This document shows positions 1 through 9,221 of a stretch of 64,000 bases of DNA, in pieces. The notes under the pieces are model-generated. The model was not told where the DNA came from. It did not search any database and saw only the letters and a list, made by a program, of their open reading frames with translations. This DNA is from CAJQLB01 sp041392065 (GTDB lineage: Bacteria; Bacteroidota; Bacteroidia; Flavobacteriales; Flavobacteriaceae): positions 434,001 to 498,000 of the forward strand of contig JAWKMU010000001.1 in the NCBI GenBank assembly GCA_041392065.1, read 5' to 3'. The stretch's first letter is position 1. Each line of letters starts with the position of its first letter. The position numbers and the translations under genes were made by a program.

Positions 1-1913
1 GAAGTTGTACCAATTAAAACTGGGCGACCTTCTTCAGAAAGTTTGGTCACTTCATCAATAACTGCATTGTATTTTTCTCGTTTGGTTTTGTAAACCAAAT
101 CTTCTCTGTCGTCACGTGCAATAGGTCTATTGGTTGGAATTTCAACCACATCCAATTTATATATTTCCCAGAATTCACCAGCTTCAGTAACAGCTGTTCC
201 TGTCATACCAGCAAGCTTGCGATACATTCTAAAGTAATTTTGAAGCGTAATGGTAGCAAAGGTTTGCGTGGCTGCTTCAATTTTTACATTTTCTTTGGCT
301 TCAATGGCTTGGTGTAATCCGTCAGAATAACGACGACCATCCATAATACGGCCTGTTTGCTCATCAACAATCATAACCTTATTTTCCATGACGACATATT
401 GAATGTCTTTTTCAAATAAAGCGTAAGCTTTAAGCAATTGGTTTAAGGTATGAATACGTTCAGATTTGATACCGAAGTCTCTAAATAACTCTTCTTTTTG
501 ATTAGCTTCTTCTTCTTTTGATAAGCCTTGTGATTCTATTTTAGCGATTTCAGTTCCCATTTCAGGCATCACGAAAAAGTTTGGATCATCTTCACCTGAT
601 AGGAAGTCGACACCTTTATCACTAAGTTCTATTTGATTGTTTTTTTCATCTATTACATAGTAAAGCTCTGCATCAACCTTAGGCATTTCGCGGTTGTTGT
701 CTTGCATGTAAAAGTTTTCGGTTTTTTGAAGCAGTTGCTTAACACCTTCTTCACTTAAAAACTTAATAAGTGCTTTGTTTTTAGGCATTCCTCTATACAC
801 ACGCAGTAATTGGAAACCTCCTTCTTTAGTATCGCCTTCAGTAATGAGCTTTTTTGCATCAGCTAAAACTCCTGTTAAATATTTACGTTGCACGCTAACA
901 ATAGATTCTACTTTTGGCTTCAACTCATTAAATTCATGGCGATCGCCTTGAGGAATTGGTCCTGAAATGATTAAAGGAGTTCTTGCATCATCAACCAATA
1001 CAGAATCGACCTCATCTACAATGGCATAGTGGTGAGGACGTTGCACCAAATCGTCTGGTGAATGTGCCATGTTATCACGTAGATAATCAAAACCAAACTC
1101 GTTATTGGTTCCGTAGGTAATATCAGCATTATATGCTTTTTTTCGTGATGGAGAGTTAGGTTGATGGTGGTCTATACAATCTACACTCAAACCATGAAAC
1201 TCAAAAATTGGAGCCATCCAAGCACTATCACGTTTTGCAAGGTAGTCGTTAACCGTTACTAAGTGCACACCACGACCAGTTAAAGCGTTGAGATAAACAG
1301 GAAGTGTAGCTACTAAGGTTTTACCTTCACCAGTTTGCATTTCGGCAATTTTACCTTGATGCATGGCAATACCACCTATGAGTTGCACATCATAATGCAC
1401 CATGTCCCAAGTAATGGGTTTACCAGCAGCATCCCAAGAATTAGCCCAAATGGCCTTATCGTTGTCTAGCGTCACATAAGATTTTGAACCAGAAAGCTCT
1501 CTGTCGTAAGTTGATGCAGTTACAGTGAGTGTCCCATTGGCTACAAATCGTTTTGCTGTTTCTTTTACCACAGCAAAGGCTTCTGGTAAAATCGTATTAA
1601 GCACTTCTTCAGTTGCTTTGTAAGATTCGTCTTTTAAGCTATCAATTTCTGAATAGATGTCTTCTTTTCTATCTATGTCTTCTGATGCATCGGCTTCTTC
1701 TTGTAACTGTGCTATTTGATTTTCAAAGGTTGCACGAGCTTCACTTATTTTAGATTTGAATGCTATGGTTTTGGCACGTAACTCATCGTGTGAAAGTGCT
1801 TCTAATTGTTTTTCAAAGGACTTAACTTTTTCTACCAAAGGCATAATAGCCTTTACGTCTTGTTTGGATTTGTCTCCAACGAAAACTTTAAGTACCGAAT
1901 TTAAAATATTCAT
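1..1913 (-). CDS. secA: Preprotein translocase ATPase SecA (partial, N-terminal ~637 residues)
   Basis: SecA is the cytoplasmic ATPase that drives unfolded preproteins through SecYEG. The frame opens at ATG 1913 with MNILNSVLKVF and leaves the window at position 1, so the C-terminal part is missing. Clear landmarks are the nucleotide-binding stretch MQTGEGKTLVA, the segment VTVNDYLAKRDSAWM, the DEAD-type IVDEVDSVLVDDARTPLIISG region (split here by position, around residues 315-335), and MIVDEQTGRIMDGRRYSDGLH. An acidic insertion near residues 65-75 (EEADASEDIDRKED) is usual for Bacteroidota SecA. A TATCTTTG -7 box lies 39-46 bases upstream. Identity is near certain; only the truncation limits the call. 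Confidence 0.97.
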   Translation of the reverse strand, partial: MNILNSVLKVFVGDKSKQDVKAIMPLVEKVKSFEKQLEALSHDELRAKTIAFKSKISEARATFENQIAQLQEEADASEDIDRKEDIYSEIDSLKDESYKATEEVLNTILPEAFAVVKETAKRFVANGTLTVTASTYDRELSGSKSYVTLDNDKAIWANSWDAAGKPITWDMVHYDVQLIGGIAMHQGKIAEMQTGEGKTLVATLPVYLNALTGRGVHLVTVNDYLAKRDSAWMAPIFEFHGLSVDCIDHHQPNSPSRKKAYNADITYGTNNEFGFDYLRDNMAHSPDDLVQRPHHYAIVDEVDSVLVDDARTPLIISGPIPQGDRHEFNELKPKVESIVSVQRKYLTGVLADAKKLITEGDTKEGGFQLLRVYRGMPKNKALIKFLSEEGVKQLLQKTENFYMQDNNREMPKVDAELYYVIDEKNNQIELSDKGVDFLSGEDDPNFFVMPEMGTEIAKIESQGLSKEEEANQKEELFRDFGIKSERIHTLNQLLKAYALFEKDIQYVVMENKVMIVDEQTGRIMDGRRYSDGLHQAIEAKENVKIEAATQTFATITLQNYFRMYRKLAGMTGTAVTEAGEFWEIYKLDVVEIPTNRPIARDDREDLVYKTKREKYNAVIDEVTKLSEEGRPVLIGTT

Positions 1914-1951
1914 TATATGTTATGTTTTTTATCTCAGTTTAAAAGGACAAA

Positions 1952-1959
1952 CAAAGATA
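1952..1959 (-). promoter_or_regulatory. Predicted -7 box for secA
   Basis: On the minus strand this reads TATCTTTG, a perfect match to the Bacteroidota -7 consensus TAnnTTTG. It lies about 40 bases before the secA ATG. I see no convincing -33 TTTG/TTG at the expected spacing. Confidence 0.5.
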
Positions 1960-1995
1960 CTATTTGTTGTTAGTTTAAATGAAAAATTAATGCAT

Positions 1996-2018
1996 AAAAA
2001 AAAGCCTCAAACGAGACT
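1996..2018 (-). terminator. Rho-independent terminator after the DUF2795 gene
   Basis: Read on the minus strand, AGTCTC and GAGGCT form a 6-bp stem with one T-G wobble around a GTTT loop, followed by eight T residues. It lies 22 bases past the stop of the DUF2795 gene at 2040, so it should separate that gene from secA. Confidence 0.7.
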
Positions 2019-2039
2019 TTTTATCTTTTATGATGCAAA

Positions 2040-2261
2040 TTAATATTCATCTTCATTCCACAGATAATCTTCATCTGTAGGGTAATCAGACCAAATTTCT
2101 TGGATGGAGTCGTATGAGTCTCCTTCGTCTTCAATAGACTGAAGGTTTTCTACAACTTCTAATGGAGCACCAGTTCTAATAGCGTAATCTATAAGTTCGT
2201 CTTTTGTTGCTGGCCAAGGTGCATCACTTAAATACGATGCGAGTTCTAAAGTCCAATACAT
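2040..2261 (-). CDS. Small acidic DUF2795 family protein
   Basis: This 73-residue acidic protein (MYWTLELASYLSDAPWPATK...) matches the DUF2795-type small proteins common in Bacteroidota. The core LASYLSDAPWPATKDELIDYAIRTGAP predicts a short helical fold; the tail is rich in Asp/Glu/Tyr. Function is unknown. A longer frame from 2312 exists, but it would run through a good promoter (TTGAC and TATTTTTG), so ATG 2261 is the better start. A terminator follows the stop. It appears to be a single-gene unit. Confidence 0.85.
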   Translation of the reverse strand: MYWTLELASYLSDAPWPATKDELIDYAIRTGAPLEVVENLQSIEDEGDSYDSIQEIWSDYPTDEDYLWNEDEY

Positions 2262-2282
2262 TTCTAAGGGTTTAATTTTTTG

Positions 2283-2312
2283 CAAAAATAAATTTTTAGT
2301 TGAAAAAGTCAA
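2283..2312 (-). promoter_or_regulatory. Promoter of the DUF2795 gene (TTGAC-N17-TATTTTTG)
   Basis: On the minus strand TTGAC (2312-2308) is followed after 17 bases by TATTTTTG (2290-2283), which fits the Bacteroidota TAnnTTTG -7 box with a -33 element. It lies 22 bases upstream of ATG 2261 and is the main reason for choosing that start. Confidence 0.6.
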
Positions 2313-2417
2313 GTAAAAAAGAAATTATTTCATCATTAATTTTAAGAACGTCTATTTTACTGCAATTTTGAGGCAAAATCTATTTTACAGTGTTAATAAA
2401 ATACTATACCTAAAAGG

Positions 2418-2993
2418 TTATGGATTCTTTTTTGGAATCCATTTAACCTCTTCGGCTTGCAAGTCTTTAGACAACTTTCGTGCCAATACAAATAAATAGT
2501 CTGATAAGCGATTTAAATAGGTTAGGGTTTCTGGCTGAAAAGGCTCAGCCTCATTAAGCGCAGAGGCTAAACGTTCGGCTCGTCTGCACACACAACGTGC
2601 TATATGACAGAATGACACGGTTTGATGGCCTCCAGGTAGTACAAAGTGTGTCATTATTGGTAAGGATTCGTTCATCGAGTCCATTTCCTTTTCAAGAAGT
2701 TCAATATCTTGAGTTGATATTTTTGGAATGTTTAAGCGTTCCTTTCCATTTTTTAAGATAGCTTTTTTTGGATCTGTTGCCAAAACGGCTCCAACAGTAA
2801 ACAATTTATCTTGTATAGTTTGCAATATGAATTTGCTATGTGCATCTATTTCCTGATCGCGAATTAACCCTAAATAGGAGTTTAACTCATCAACGGTTCC
2901 ATAACTATCAATACGAATATGGTGTTTTGGTACTCGTGTGCCACCAAAAAGAGCTGTAGTACCTTTGTCACCTGTTTTTGTGTAGATTTTCAT
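2418..2993 (-). CDS. PduO-type ATP:cob(I)alamin adenosyltransferase
   Basis: The 191-residue protein transfers the adenosyl group of ATP to cob(I)alamin, giving adenosylcobalamin. The N-terminus carries the family motif TKTGDKGTTALFGG (residues 5-18) with IDSYGTVDELNSYLG after it. The C-terminal helix holds CRRAERLASAL and LTYLNRLSDYLFVLAR, the nucleotide/corrin-binding part of PduO-type (MMAB-like) enzymes. Length fits the family. It reads as a stand-alone cytoplasmic gene between the ABC-F/methyltransferase pair and the DUF2795 gene. Confidence 0.93.
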   Translation of the reverse strand: MKIYTKTGDKGTTALFGGTRVPKHHIRIDSYGTVDELNSYLGLIRDQEIDAHSKFILQTIQDKLFTVGAVLATDPKKAILKNGKERLNIPKISTQDIELLEKEMDSMNESLPIMTHFVLPGGHQTVSFCHIARCVCRRAERLASALNEAEPFQPETLTYLNRLSDYLFVLARKLSKDLQAEEVKWIPKKNP

Positions 2994-3093
2994 TAATATG
3001 TGAGTTGTTTGTTGTTAAGTTGTTTGATGTTAACTTATATAGTTTTATGTAACTCAAATTTACGGCAAACTAAACGCCTAAACAAATAAACGC

Positions 3094-3867
3094 CTAAACC
3101 CTAATCACAAAATGTTCTTTTGCTTGTTCTTTTCTAAAAAACACAATGCCCCAAAAAAAGGTATCGATGCTAACAGTTACTGATGGATGGTTTTTAATGA
3201 TGTCCCAAGCTTCTGTCATGCCTTTAGACCAATGGATATCATCAAAAATAAAAACAGAATTGTTGTTTGCAGTAGGAAGTAACATATTAAAATACGTCAA
3301 TGTTGCTTCTTTGGTGTGGTTGCCATCAAAGAATATTAAGTCAAATGTTGATTGGGTTAGAGTTGGAATCACTTCTGAAAAGTCACCTGTTATTATTGAA
3401 ATATTATCCAGAGATTGTTCATTAAATTGAACTTTTGCGTATTCTGAAATTTCAGGACAGCCTTCAATAGTTGTAATTTTAGCGCCTAGATTAGCTAAGC
3501 TTAAGGCTTGGGTAGCAACACCTAATGATGTGCCAAGTTCAAGAATGGTTTTAGGTTTTAAATAAGTGGTTAGTCTATAAAGTGATTTTGCATTTTTTGT
3601 AGAAATGGAAACATGTTTGGCTATGTCTGAAACTAATCTTACTTCTGATTTAAACTTTTGACTTCCAGCGCCTAAATCGGTAATTTGTAGTTTTTGTTTC
3701 GAGTGTTTTAACTGCTTTTTATAAGCTGAAATTTTGTTGTAGTCTGCATGTTTTGTTTTATCATAAAAGCATTTAGTCACTAAGTCATACACAAAAGGGG
3801 AGTGTACACCATGTTGGTTGGTTGATGTTTTTATGAATTTTAGATATTGTTTAATTTGATAAAACAT
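3094..3867 (-). CDS. Class I SAM-dependent methyltransferase (O-methyltransferase-like)
   Basis: This 257-residue protein has a Rossmann methyltransferase core. ILELGTSLGVATQAL (about 108-122) is the SAM-binding glycine motif, FDLIFFDGNHT (about 175-185) is the acidic post-IV region, and VFIFDDIHWSKGM follows. An N-terminal arm containing HGVHSPFVYDL is typical of a flavobacterial subfamily annotated as O-methyltransferase-like. Its ATG directly abuts the TAA of the upstream ABC-F gene with no spacer, so the two are probably cotranslated. The substrate is unknown. Confidence 0.8.
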   Translation of the reverse strand: MFYQIKQYLKFIKTSTNQHGVHSPFVYDLVTKCFYDKTKHADYNKISAYKKQLKHSKQKLQITDLGAGSQKFKSEVRLVSDIAKHVSISTKNAKSLYRLTTYLKPKTILELGTSLGVATQALSLANLGAKITTIEGCPEISEYAKVQFNEQSLDNISIITGDFSEVIPTLTQSTFDLIFFDGNHTKEATLTYFNMLLPTANNNSVFIFDDIHWSKGMTEAWDIIKNHPSVTVSIDTFFWGIVFFRKEQAKEHFVIRV

Positions 3868-5727
3868 TTAACCTTCCATTTTTTCATGTAGTTCCATCCA
3901 ACGGAGTTCTTTTTCTTCAATGGTATCAATAATCTCCTGTATTTTTAAAGACAACTTGTTGATGTCTTCTACCGAAAGTGATGTGTCATGAAACTTGGCT
4001 TCCAATTCTTTTTTATCATGTTCTAATGATTTGAGCTTGCTTTCAATATTATTAAGCTCTTTTTGTTCGTTGTAAGAGAGTTTTATATTGTCATCCTTTT
4101 TCCATTGCGGCTTTTCGGTCTTTTCAGTCGATTCTGAAATTTTTGGTGTACTATCTTCATAAACTCTATAATCTGTATAATTGCCTGGAAAATCTTCAAT
4201 CACACCATGACCTTTAAACACAAAAAGATGGTCAACAATTTTATCCATAAAGTACCTGTCGTGTGATACTACGATTAAACATCCTTGGAAATCCAATAGG
4301 AAGTTTTCAAGGACATTTAAGGTGACAATATCCAAATCGTTAGTAGGCTCATCCAGAATAAGAAAATTGGGATTTTGAATAAGTACTGTACACAAATACA
4401 ATCGTTTACGTTCGCCACCACTGAGTTTTTCGACAAAATCGTACTGCTTTTTTCTACTGAATAGAAAGCGTTCCAGTAATTGTTGCGCACTAATTTGCCT
4501 GCCTTTTTTTAGCGGAATATAATCACCAAATTCTCTAACTACATCAATCACCTTTTGTTCAGGTTTAATGTCTATGCCTTTTTGAGTGTAGTAACCAAAT
4601 TTTACTGTTTCGCCTAGAATAATCTTGCCAGCATCTGGTTTAATAGCTCCTGTGAGCATGTTTAAGAAGGTGGACTTCCCTGTACCGTTTTTACCAATAA
4701 TGCCAACGCGTTCTCCATTTTGAAAGTTGTAATTAAACTTATCCAGCATTACTAAATCATCAAACGTTTTAGACACATTATGAAGTTCAATAATTTTGTT
4801 TCCAAGACGTTCCATATTGAGTTCTAGCTGCACTTCATGGTCATTTCGGCGTTTATGAGCGCGTGCTTTAATGTCGTGAAAATCGTCAATTCTGGATTTT
4901 GATTTTGTGGTACGCGCTTTAGGCTGCCTACGCATCCAGCTCAATTCTTTTTTAAAGAGCTGTTTGGCTTTATTGGTTTCTATAGCTTCACGCTCTATGC
5001 GTGCTTCTTTTTGTTCTAAATAATAGGAATAATTACCCTTATAACTGAATATTTCGCCATGATCCAATTCTATAATTTCGTTGCAGACGCGTTCCAGAAA
5101 GTAGCGATCATGTGTGACCATAAAAATGGTCATGTTCTCTTTGGTGAAGAACAGCTCTAACCATTCAATCATTTCCAAATCCAGATGGTTGGTTGGCTCA
5201 TCCATGATGAGTAATTCTGGTTTGTTAATGAGTGCATTAGCAAGTGCAAGACGCTTTTTTTGACCACCAGACAGATGCTTCACTTTCTGGTTAAGGTCTT
5301 CCAGATTGAGTTTGTAAAGAATCTGTGTGTATTGGGTTTCAAAATCCCAAGCCTGAAAACGATCCATATTGTCAAACGCTTTTTGGTAAGCCTTTTCATC
5401 TTCAGGATGTTTTAAGGCTTCATGATAAGTGTTGATGACTTTTAGAATCTGATTATCAGAAGCAAAGATGGTTTCTTCAATGGTAAGTTCAGGATCTAAA
5501 TCTGGTTCCTGAGATAAGAAGGAGGTTTTGAGTCCTTTTCTAAAGATGACTTGTCCTTCATCAGGTTGATCTTGTCCTGATAAAATGTTTAAAATAGAAG
5601 TTTTACCAGTTCCGTTTTTAGCAACAAAGGCAATTTTTTGGTCTTTATGAATGCTAAATGAAATACCTTCAAACAAGGTAAGCTCTCCATAAGATTTAGC
5701 TATATTTTCGACTGTTAGGAAGTTCAC
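3868..5727 (-). CDS. ABC-F family ATPase (Uup/EttA-like)
   Basis: This soluble 619-residue twin-ABC protein has no membrane segments. The first cassette has KNGTGKTSIL, LSGGQKKRLALANAL and LLIMDEPTNHLD. A charged linker with an RRQPKARTTKSKSR stretch follows. The second cassette has GKNGTGKSTFL, LSGGERKRLYL and FLILDEPTNDLD. A C-terminal coiled coil covers about residues 550-615. ABC-F proteins act on ribosomes or, for Uup, on DNA/ribosome-linked processes; the C-terminal coiled coil favours Uup. The start is GTG. The first Walker A begins with Ala rather than Gly. Confidence 0.92.
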   Translation of the reverse strand: MNFLTVENIAKSYGELTLFEGISFSIHKDQKIAFVAKNGTGKTSILNILSGQDQPDEGQVIFRKGLKTSFLSQEPDLDPELTIEETIFASDNQILKVINTYHEALKHPEDEKAYQKAFDNMDRFQAWDFETQYTQILYKLNLEDLNQKVKHLSGGQKKRLALANALINKPELLIMDEPTNHLDLEMIEWLELFFTKENMTIFMVTHDRYFLERVCNEIIELDHGEIFSYKGNYSYYLEQKEARIEREAIETNKAKQLFKKELSWMRRQPKARTTKSKSRIDDFHDIKARAHKRRNDHEVQLELNMERLGNKIIELHNVSKTFDDLVMLDKFNYNFQNGERVGIIGKNGTGKSTFLNMLTGAIKPDAGKIILGETVKFGYYTQKGIDIKPEQKVIDVVREFGDYIPLKKGRQISAQQLLERFLFSRKKQYDFVEKLSGGERKRLYLCTVLIQNPNFLILDEPTNDLDIVTLNVLENFLLDFQGCLIVVSHDRYFMDKIVDHLFVFKGHGVIEDFPGNYTDYRVYEDSTPKISESTEKTEKPQWKKDDNIKLSYNEQKELNNIESKLKSLEHDKKELEAKFHDTSLSVEDINKLSLKIQEIIDTIEEKELRWMELHEKMEG

Positions 5728-5897
5728 GACTATTTTTTTGCAAATAACGTATAAATCCTCTAATTACTCAGAAGAAGTTTTACGATTGTGTTTTAAAATT
5801 ATAATTTATAATGTTAAAACGAGTTTATAATGTTGTGCATGGCAAAATTACACATTTGATGTCTTTACTTTTATACAGGTAAAACGAAAAAAATATG

Positions 5898-5905
5898 TAG
5901 TTTTG
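5898..5905 (+). promoter_or_regulatory. Predicted -7 box ahead of the polysaccharide locus
   Basis: TAGTTTTG fits the Bacteroidota TAnnTTTG -7 box and lies 22 bases before the ATG of the Wza-like gene. It falls in the 200-base divergent region between the ABC-F gene and the locus. No -33 element is obvious, so this is a moderate call for the promoter that may drive the long operon. Confidence 0.45.
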
Positions 5906-5927
5906 TGAGAAATCAAATCACCTGCGA

Positions 5928-6722
5928 ATGAAGCGATATGTTTTCGTTATCGGATTAATTATGGGGTTGTTGTCTACCTCTTGCATTCCTCACAAGGATA
6001 CCATTTACTATCAAAATAAGGAAACCGCTTTAGATACAACACAATTGTTGGTGGAGCAACAAAAACCTTATCGCGTCCAAATTAATGATATTATTAGTAT
6101 ACGAGTAAAATCGTTAGATCAAGATAATGTTCAAATACTTAATCCTATTGGAGATACTAATTTGAATGCTGGGAGTGAAGAACGCGCTTATTTTGATGGC
6201 TTCACTATCGATTTGCATGGTAATATTCGTGTACCTACCCTAGGTTATATCAATGTATTAGGCTACACTACTGAGGAAATAGAAAAGTTGTTAGAGAAAA
6301 AACTATTAGAAGAACAATTTAAGGAAACAGCCAATATTTTTGTTACCGTAAAACTCACAGGGTTACGTTATACAGCGAGTGGAGAAGTTGGGAGACCAGG
6401 TACACAAACCTTATTTCAAGAGCGAGTGAACATTTTTCAAGCTATTGCCAATGTTGGAGAAATTCCAATAACAGGTGATAAGAAGGATGTGCTCATTATT
6501 AGGCAATATCCTCAAGGCCAAAAAATACATCATTTGGATTTGACTGATGTTAATGTGATGCAATCTCCTTATTACTACATACAACCTAATGATATGATTT
6601 ATGTAAAGCCTTTAAAACAAAAGTCATTAGGCACAGGAACCACTGGGATGGAAACTTTAAGAGATATAGCTACAGTATTATCATTGGTAACCACAACAAT
6701 TTTATTATTCTCACGATTATAA
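5928..6722 (+). CDS. Wza-like polysaccharide export outer-membrane lipoprotein
   Basis: This 264-residue protein would form the outer-membrane export channel for capsule or exopolysaccharide. Residues 1-18 form a lipoprotein signal with a lipobox-like STSC and the lipidated Cys at 19. The PES domain (YRVQINDIISIRVKSLDQ...) is followed by an SLBB domain (SGEVGRPGTQTL...VNIFQAIANVGEI). The C-terminus ends in a hydrophobic helix (VLSLVTTTILLFSRL). It is the first gene of the plus-strand locus and lies 4 bases from the Wzc-like kinase gene, its expected partner. Confidence 0.93.
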   Translation: MKRYVFVIGLIMGLLSTSCIPHKDTIYYQNKETALDTTQLLVEQQKPYRVQINDIISIRVKSLDQDNVQILNPIGDTNLNAGSEERAYFDGFTIDLHGNIRVPTLGYINVLGYTTEEIEKLLEKKLLEEQFKETANIFVTVKLTGLRYTASGEVGRPGTQTLFQERVNIFQAIANVGEIPITGDKKDVLIIRQYPQGQKIHHLDLTDVNVMQSPYYYIQPNDMIYVKPLKQKSLGTGTTGMETLRDIATVLSLVTTTILLFSRL

Positions 6723-6726
6723 GGCT

Positions 6727-9210
6727 ATGGATTATAACGAACTTCATGACGACCAACTGGATGCACAACGTGTAAGTTTTGACTTTAGAGGGTTTTTGTT
6801 TAAAGCCCTTAACTTATGGAAACTGGTGCTGTTGTGTATAGGTATAGCACTTATTGTGGCTTATTTCATCAACGTCAGAAAGGAGAACATTTATCGTTTA
6901 GAATCCTTGATTTCTATTGAGAATGACCAAAACCCTTTTTTCACAGCTAACACTAGTATTTCGTTTAATTGGGGAGGCGTTTCAGGTAAAGTTGGTAAAA
7001 TGCTCACTGCAGTAAAAACCAGAAGCCATAACGAGCTTGTGGTAGACTCGTTGCAATACTACATGCAGTATTTAACGCAAGGTAAATATCGTATGGTTGA
7101 TATTTACAAGGATGTTCCTTTTACCTTTACCCTTGATAAGACAAAACCTCAGCTTTTAAATCAACCTATTGGAATTAAATATATTGATGATAACTCCTAT
7201 GAGGTGTTTTTAGAGTTTCAAGGAGAACGTGCTTCAACTCAAATTTATTCTGATAAATCAATAAAGAGTGTTAAAGTTCCTTTAGGTGCTTTTTCGCAAA
7301 CCTTTTCCTATGGTCAACAAGTGGAACTGTCTTTTTTGAATGGTATTTTTAATTTAAAACCTAATATAGCTGTCCCTGAAGGCACTGTCTTTTACCTTAA
7401 GTTTTTAAGTTTTGATGGTGTTGTTAATGGCTATAAAAACAGTATACAAATTGATCCAATAAACAAAAATTCGTCTTCCATATTAAAACTTTCACTAACT
7501 GGAACTAATAAGTCTAAAATTGTAGATTACCTTAATGCCACTGCAGCTATATTAAGTAGGACAGAACTAGAGCGTAAAAACTTATATGCTACCAATACCA
7601 TAAAGTTTATTGACAGTAGTTTGGCTGCTGTGAATGACAATTTAAAGGATGTTACCGACGAAATGAACGCCTTCAGACGACAAAACAAGGTGTTTGATGT
7701 TGATGATGAAATTTCTCAGATTTCCAATCAACTCAAAGAATACGACAGAGAAAAGCAAGGAGAACAATCCAAACTGAACTATTTAAACAGTTTAGAGAAT
7801 TATTTAAACACCAAAACAGATTACACTAAAATAGCAGCACCAACCTCTGTTGGTATTACAGAAAGCAATATTTTAAGTAGCGTCTCCAAAATTACTAGTT
7901 TGGCCATTGAGCGTCAAAATATGGAGTACACAACTCGTGAAGGTTCAGAGTTGTTTAAAGGTTTGGATAGACAGATTGATGCAGAGAAAAATGTGCTGTT
8001 AGAGACCATTAAATCTACCAAGAGCACGATTAACATTCAACTCAATACAATTAGCAGGAATATTGCCAATTTGGAAGCGAAGTTGAGTGAGCTGCCTGAA
8101 GACCAACAAGAATATTTAAAAATACAACGCAAGCTAGATATAAGTCGTGAAGCTTACGATGTTTATCAAGCCAAACGTAGTGAAGCAGCGATAGTAAAAG
8201 CTGCTAATGTCTCCGATATATCAGTTATTGATGAAGCTAAGGATATTGGTGGTGGGTTAATAGGTCCTAACAAGTCTTTAAATTACATGATGGCTTTAAT
8301 GGTTGGTTTTTTTGCACCTATGTTTTTAATTTTTGTGATTTTTCTATTGGACAATACTATTCATGGTTCTGATGAGGTGGTTCAACTTTCTAAAATCCCT
8401 ATTCTTGGCCTTATTGGTAAGTACAACTACAAGAACAACTTGGTAGTTTATGAAAAGCCAAAATCGGCTGTAGCAGAATCTTTCAGAGCCATTCGATCGA
8501 GTTTGCAATTTATTTACAGTAAGCAAGAACGAGAAGGTGGACGTACGTTAATGATTACTTCTTCAGTAAGTGGTGAAGGAAAAACATTTTGCTCTATAAA
8601 CATAGCCACAGCCTATGCTTTAAGTGGAAAGAAAACCATTTTATTAGGATTAGACTTGCGTAAACCTAAAATATTTGGAGATTTTAACATTAGTAATGAT
8701 AAGGGTATTGTAAATTATTTGATTGATGATGAGACCCTTGAGTCAGTTACGTTTAAAACAGACATTCCTAATTTGGATGTGATTCCTTCTGGACCAATAC
8801 CACCTAATCCCTCTGAATTGTTAATGAGTGAAAAGCTCAATCATTTAATGGCTAAACTTCGCAAAGACTATGACATTATTATCTTAGATACGCCACCTTT
8901 AGGGTTGGTAACAGACGCTTTGCAATTAAGCAATTATGCCGATGCCACCATTTTTATGATTCGTTTGGATTACACTAAGAAAGGCATGTTGCAATTGGTT
9001 AATGCTAAATATCGAGGCGGTGAACTTAAAAACATTAGTTTTGTACTCAACTTTTACAAACACAAGAGCAATCACAATTACGGCTATGGTTATGGCTATG
9101 GTTACGGTTATGGATATGGTTACGGCACTTATGGGAATGCCTATCATGATAATAGCAGAGGACCTTCACTATTAAAACGATTTAAAAAAATGCTTAAAAT
9201 TAATCGTTAA
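6727..9210 (+). CDS. Wzc-like polysaccharide co-polymerase / tyrosine autokinase
   Basis: This 827-residue inner-membrane protein controls polymer length and export with the Wza-like protein. A first membrane helix (about 35-50) is followed by a Wzz-type periplasmic domain with long coiled coils (about 290-490). A second helix (about 520-542) leads to the BY-kinase domain. Walker A is SSVSGEGKT (612-620), Walker A' is LLGLDLRKPK (about 638-647) and Walker B is IIILDTPPLG (about 717). The tail carries eight consecutive Tyr-Gly dipeptides (785-800) plus two further Tyr, an unusually regular version of the autophosphorylated tyrosine cluster. The length fits fused Wzc proteins. Confidence 0.95.
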   Translation: MDYNELHDDQLDAQRVSFDFRGFLFKALNLWKLVLLCIGIALIVAYFINVRKENIYRLESLISIENDQNPFFTANTSISFNWGGVSGKVGKMLTAVKTRSHNELVVDSLQYYMQYLTQGKYRMVDIYKDVPFTFTLDKTKPQLLNQPIGIKYIDDNSYEVFLEFQGERASTQIYSDKSIKSVKVPLGAFSQTFSYGQQVELSFLNGIFNLKPNIAVPEGTVFYLKFLSFDGVVNGYKNSIQIDPINKNSSSILKLSLTGTNKSKIVDYLNATAAILSRTELERKNLYATNTIKFIDSSLAAVNDNLKDVTDEMNAFRRQNKVFDVDDEISQISNQLKEYDREKQGEQSKLNYLNSLENYLNTKTDYTKIAAPTSVGITESNILSSVSKITSLAIERQNMEYTTREGSELFKGLDRQIDAEKNVLLETIKSTKSTINIQLNTISRNIANLEAKLSELPEDQQEYLKIQRKLDISREAYDVYQAKRSEAAIVKAANVSDISVIDEAKDIGGGLIGPNKSLNYMMALMVGFFAPMFLIFVIFLLDNTIHGSDEVVQLSKIPILGLIGKYNYKNNLVVYEKPKSAVAESFRAIRSSLQFIYSKQEREGGRTLMITSSVSGEGKTFCSINIATAYALSGKKTILLGLDLRKPKIFGDFNISNDKGIVNYLIDDETLESVTFKTDIPNLDVIPSGPIPPNPSELLMSEKLNHLMAKLRKDYDIIILDTPPLGLVTDALQLSNYADATIFMIRLDYTKKGMLQLVNAKYRGGELKNISFVLNFYKHKSNHNYGYGYGYGYGYGYGYGTYGNAYHDNSRGPSLLKRFKKMLKINR
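9079..9126 (+). repeat. (TAY GGN)8 coding repeat: Tyr-Gly tail of the Wzc-like kinase
   Basis: Eight tandem hexanucleotide units encode eight Tyr-Gly dipeptides (residues 785-800). The third codon positions vary between units (TAC/TAT, GGC/GGT/GGA), so the array is kept at the protein level and is not a freshly slipped perfect DNA repeat. Confidence 0.9.
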
Positions 9211-9221
9211 GCTTCTTTAAT

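Noticed and set aside
2262..2312. Longer N-terminus for the DUF2795 protein
   Set aside because: These 17 codons overlap a good promoter (TTGAC-N17-TATTTTTG) and do not resemble the family.
8926..9147. Antisense open frame of 73 codons opposite the Tyr-Gly tail
   Set aside because: It is a by-product of the regular TAY GGN codons; the Ile/Val/Thr/Ala-rich translation has no start signals or homology-like features.
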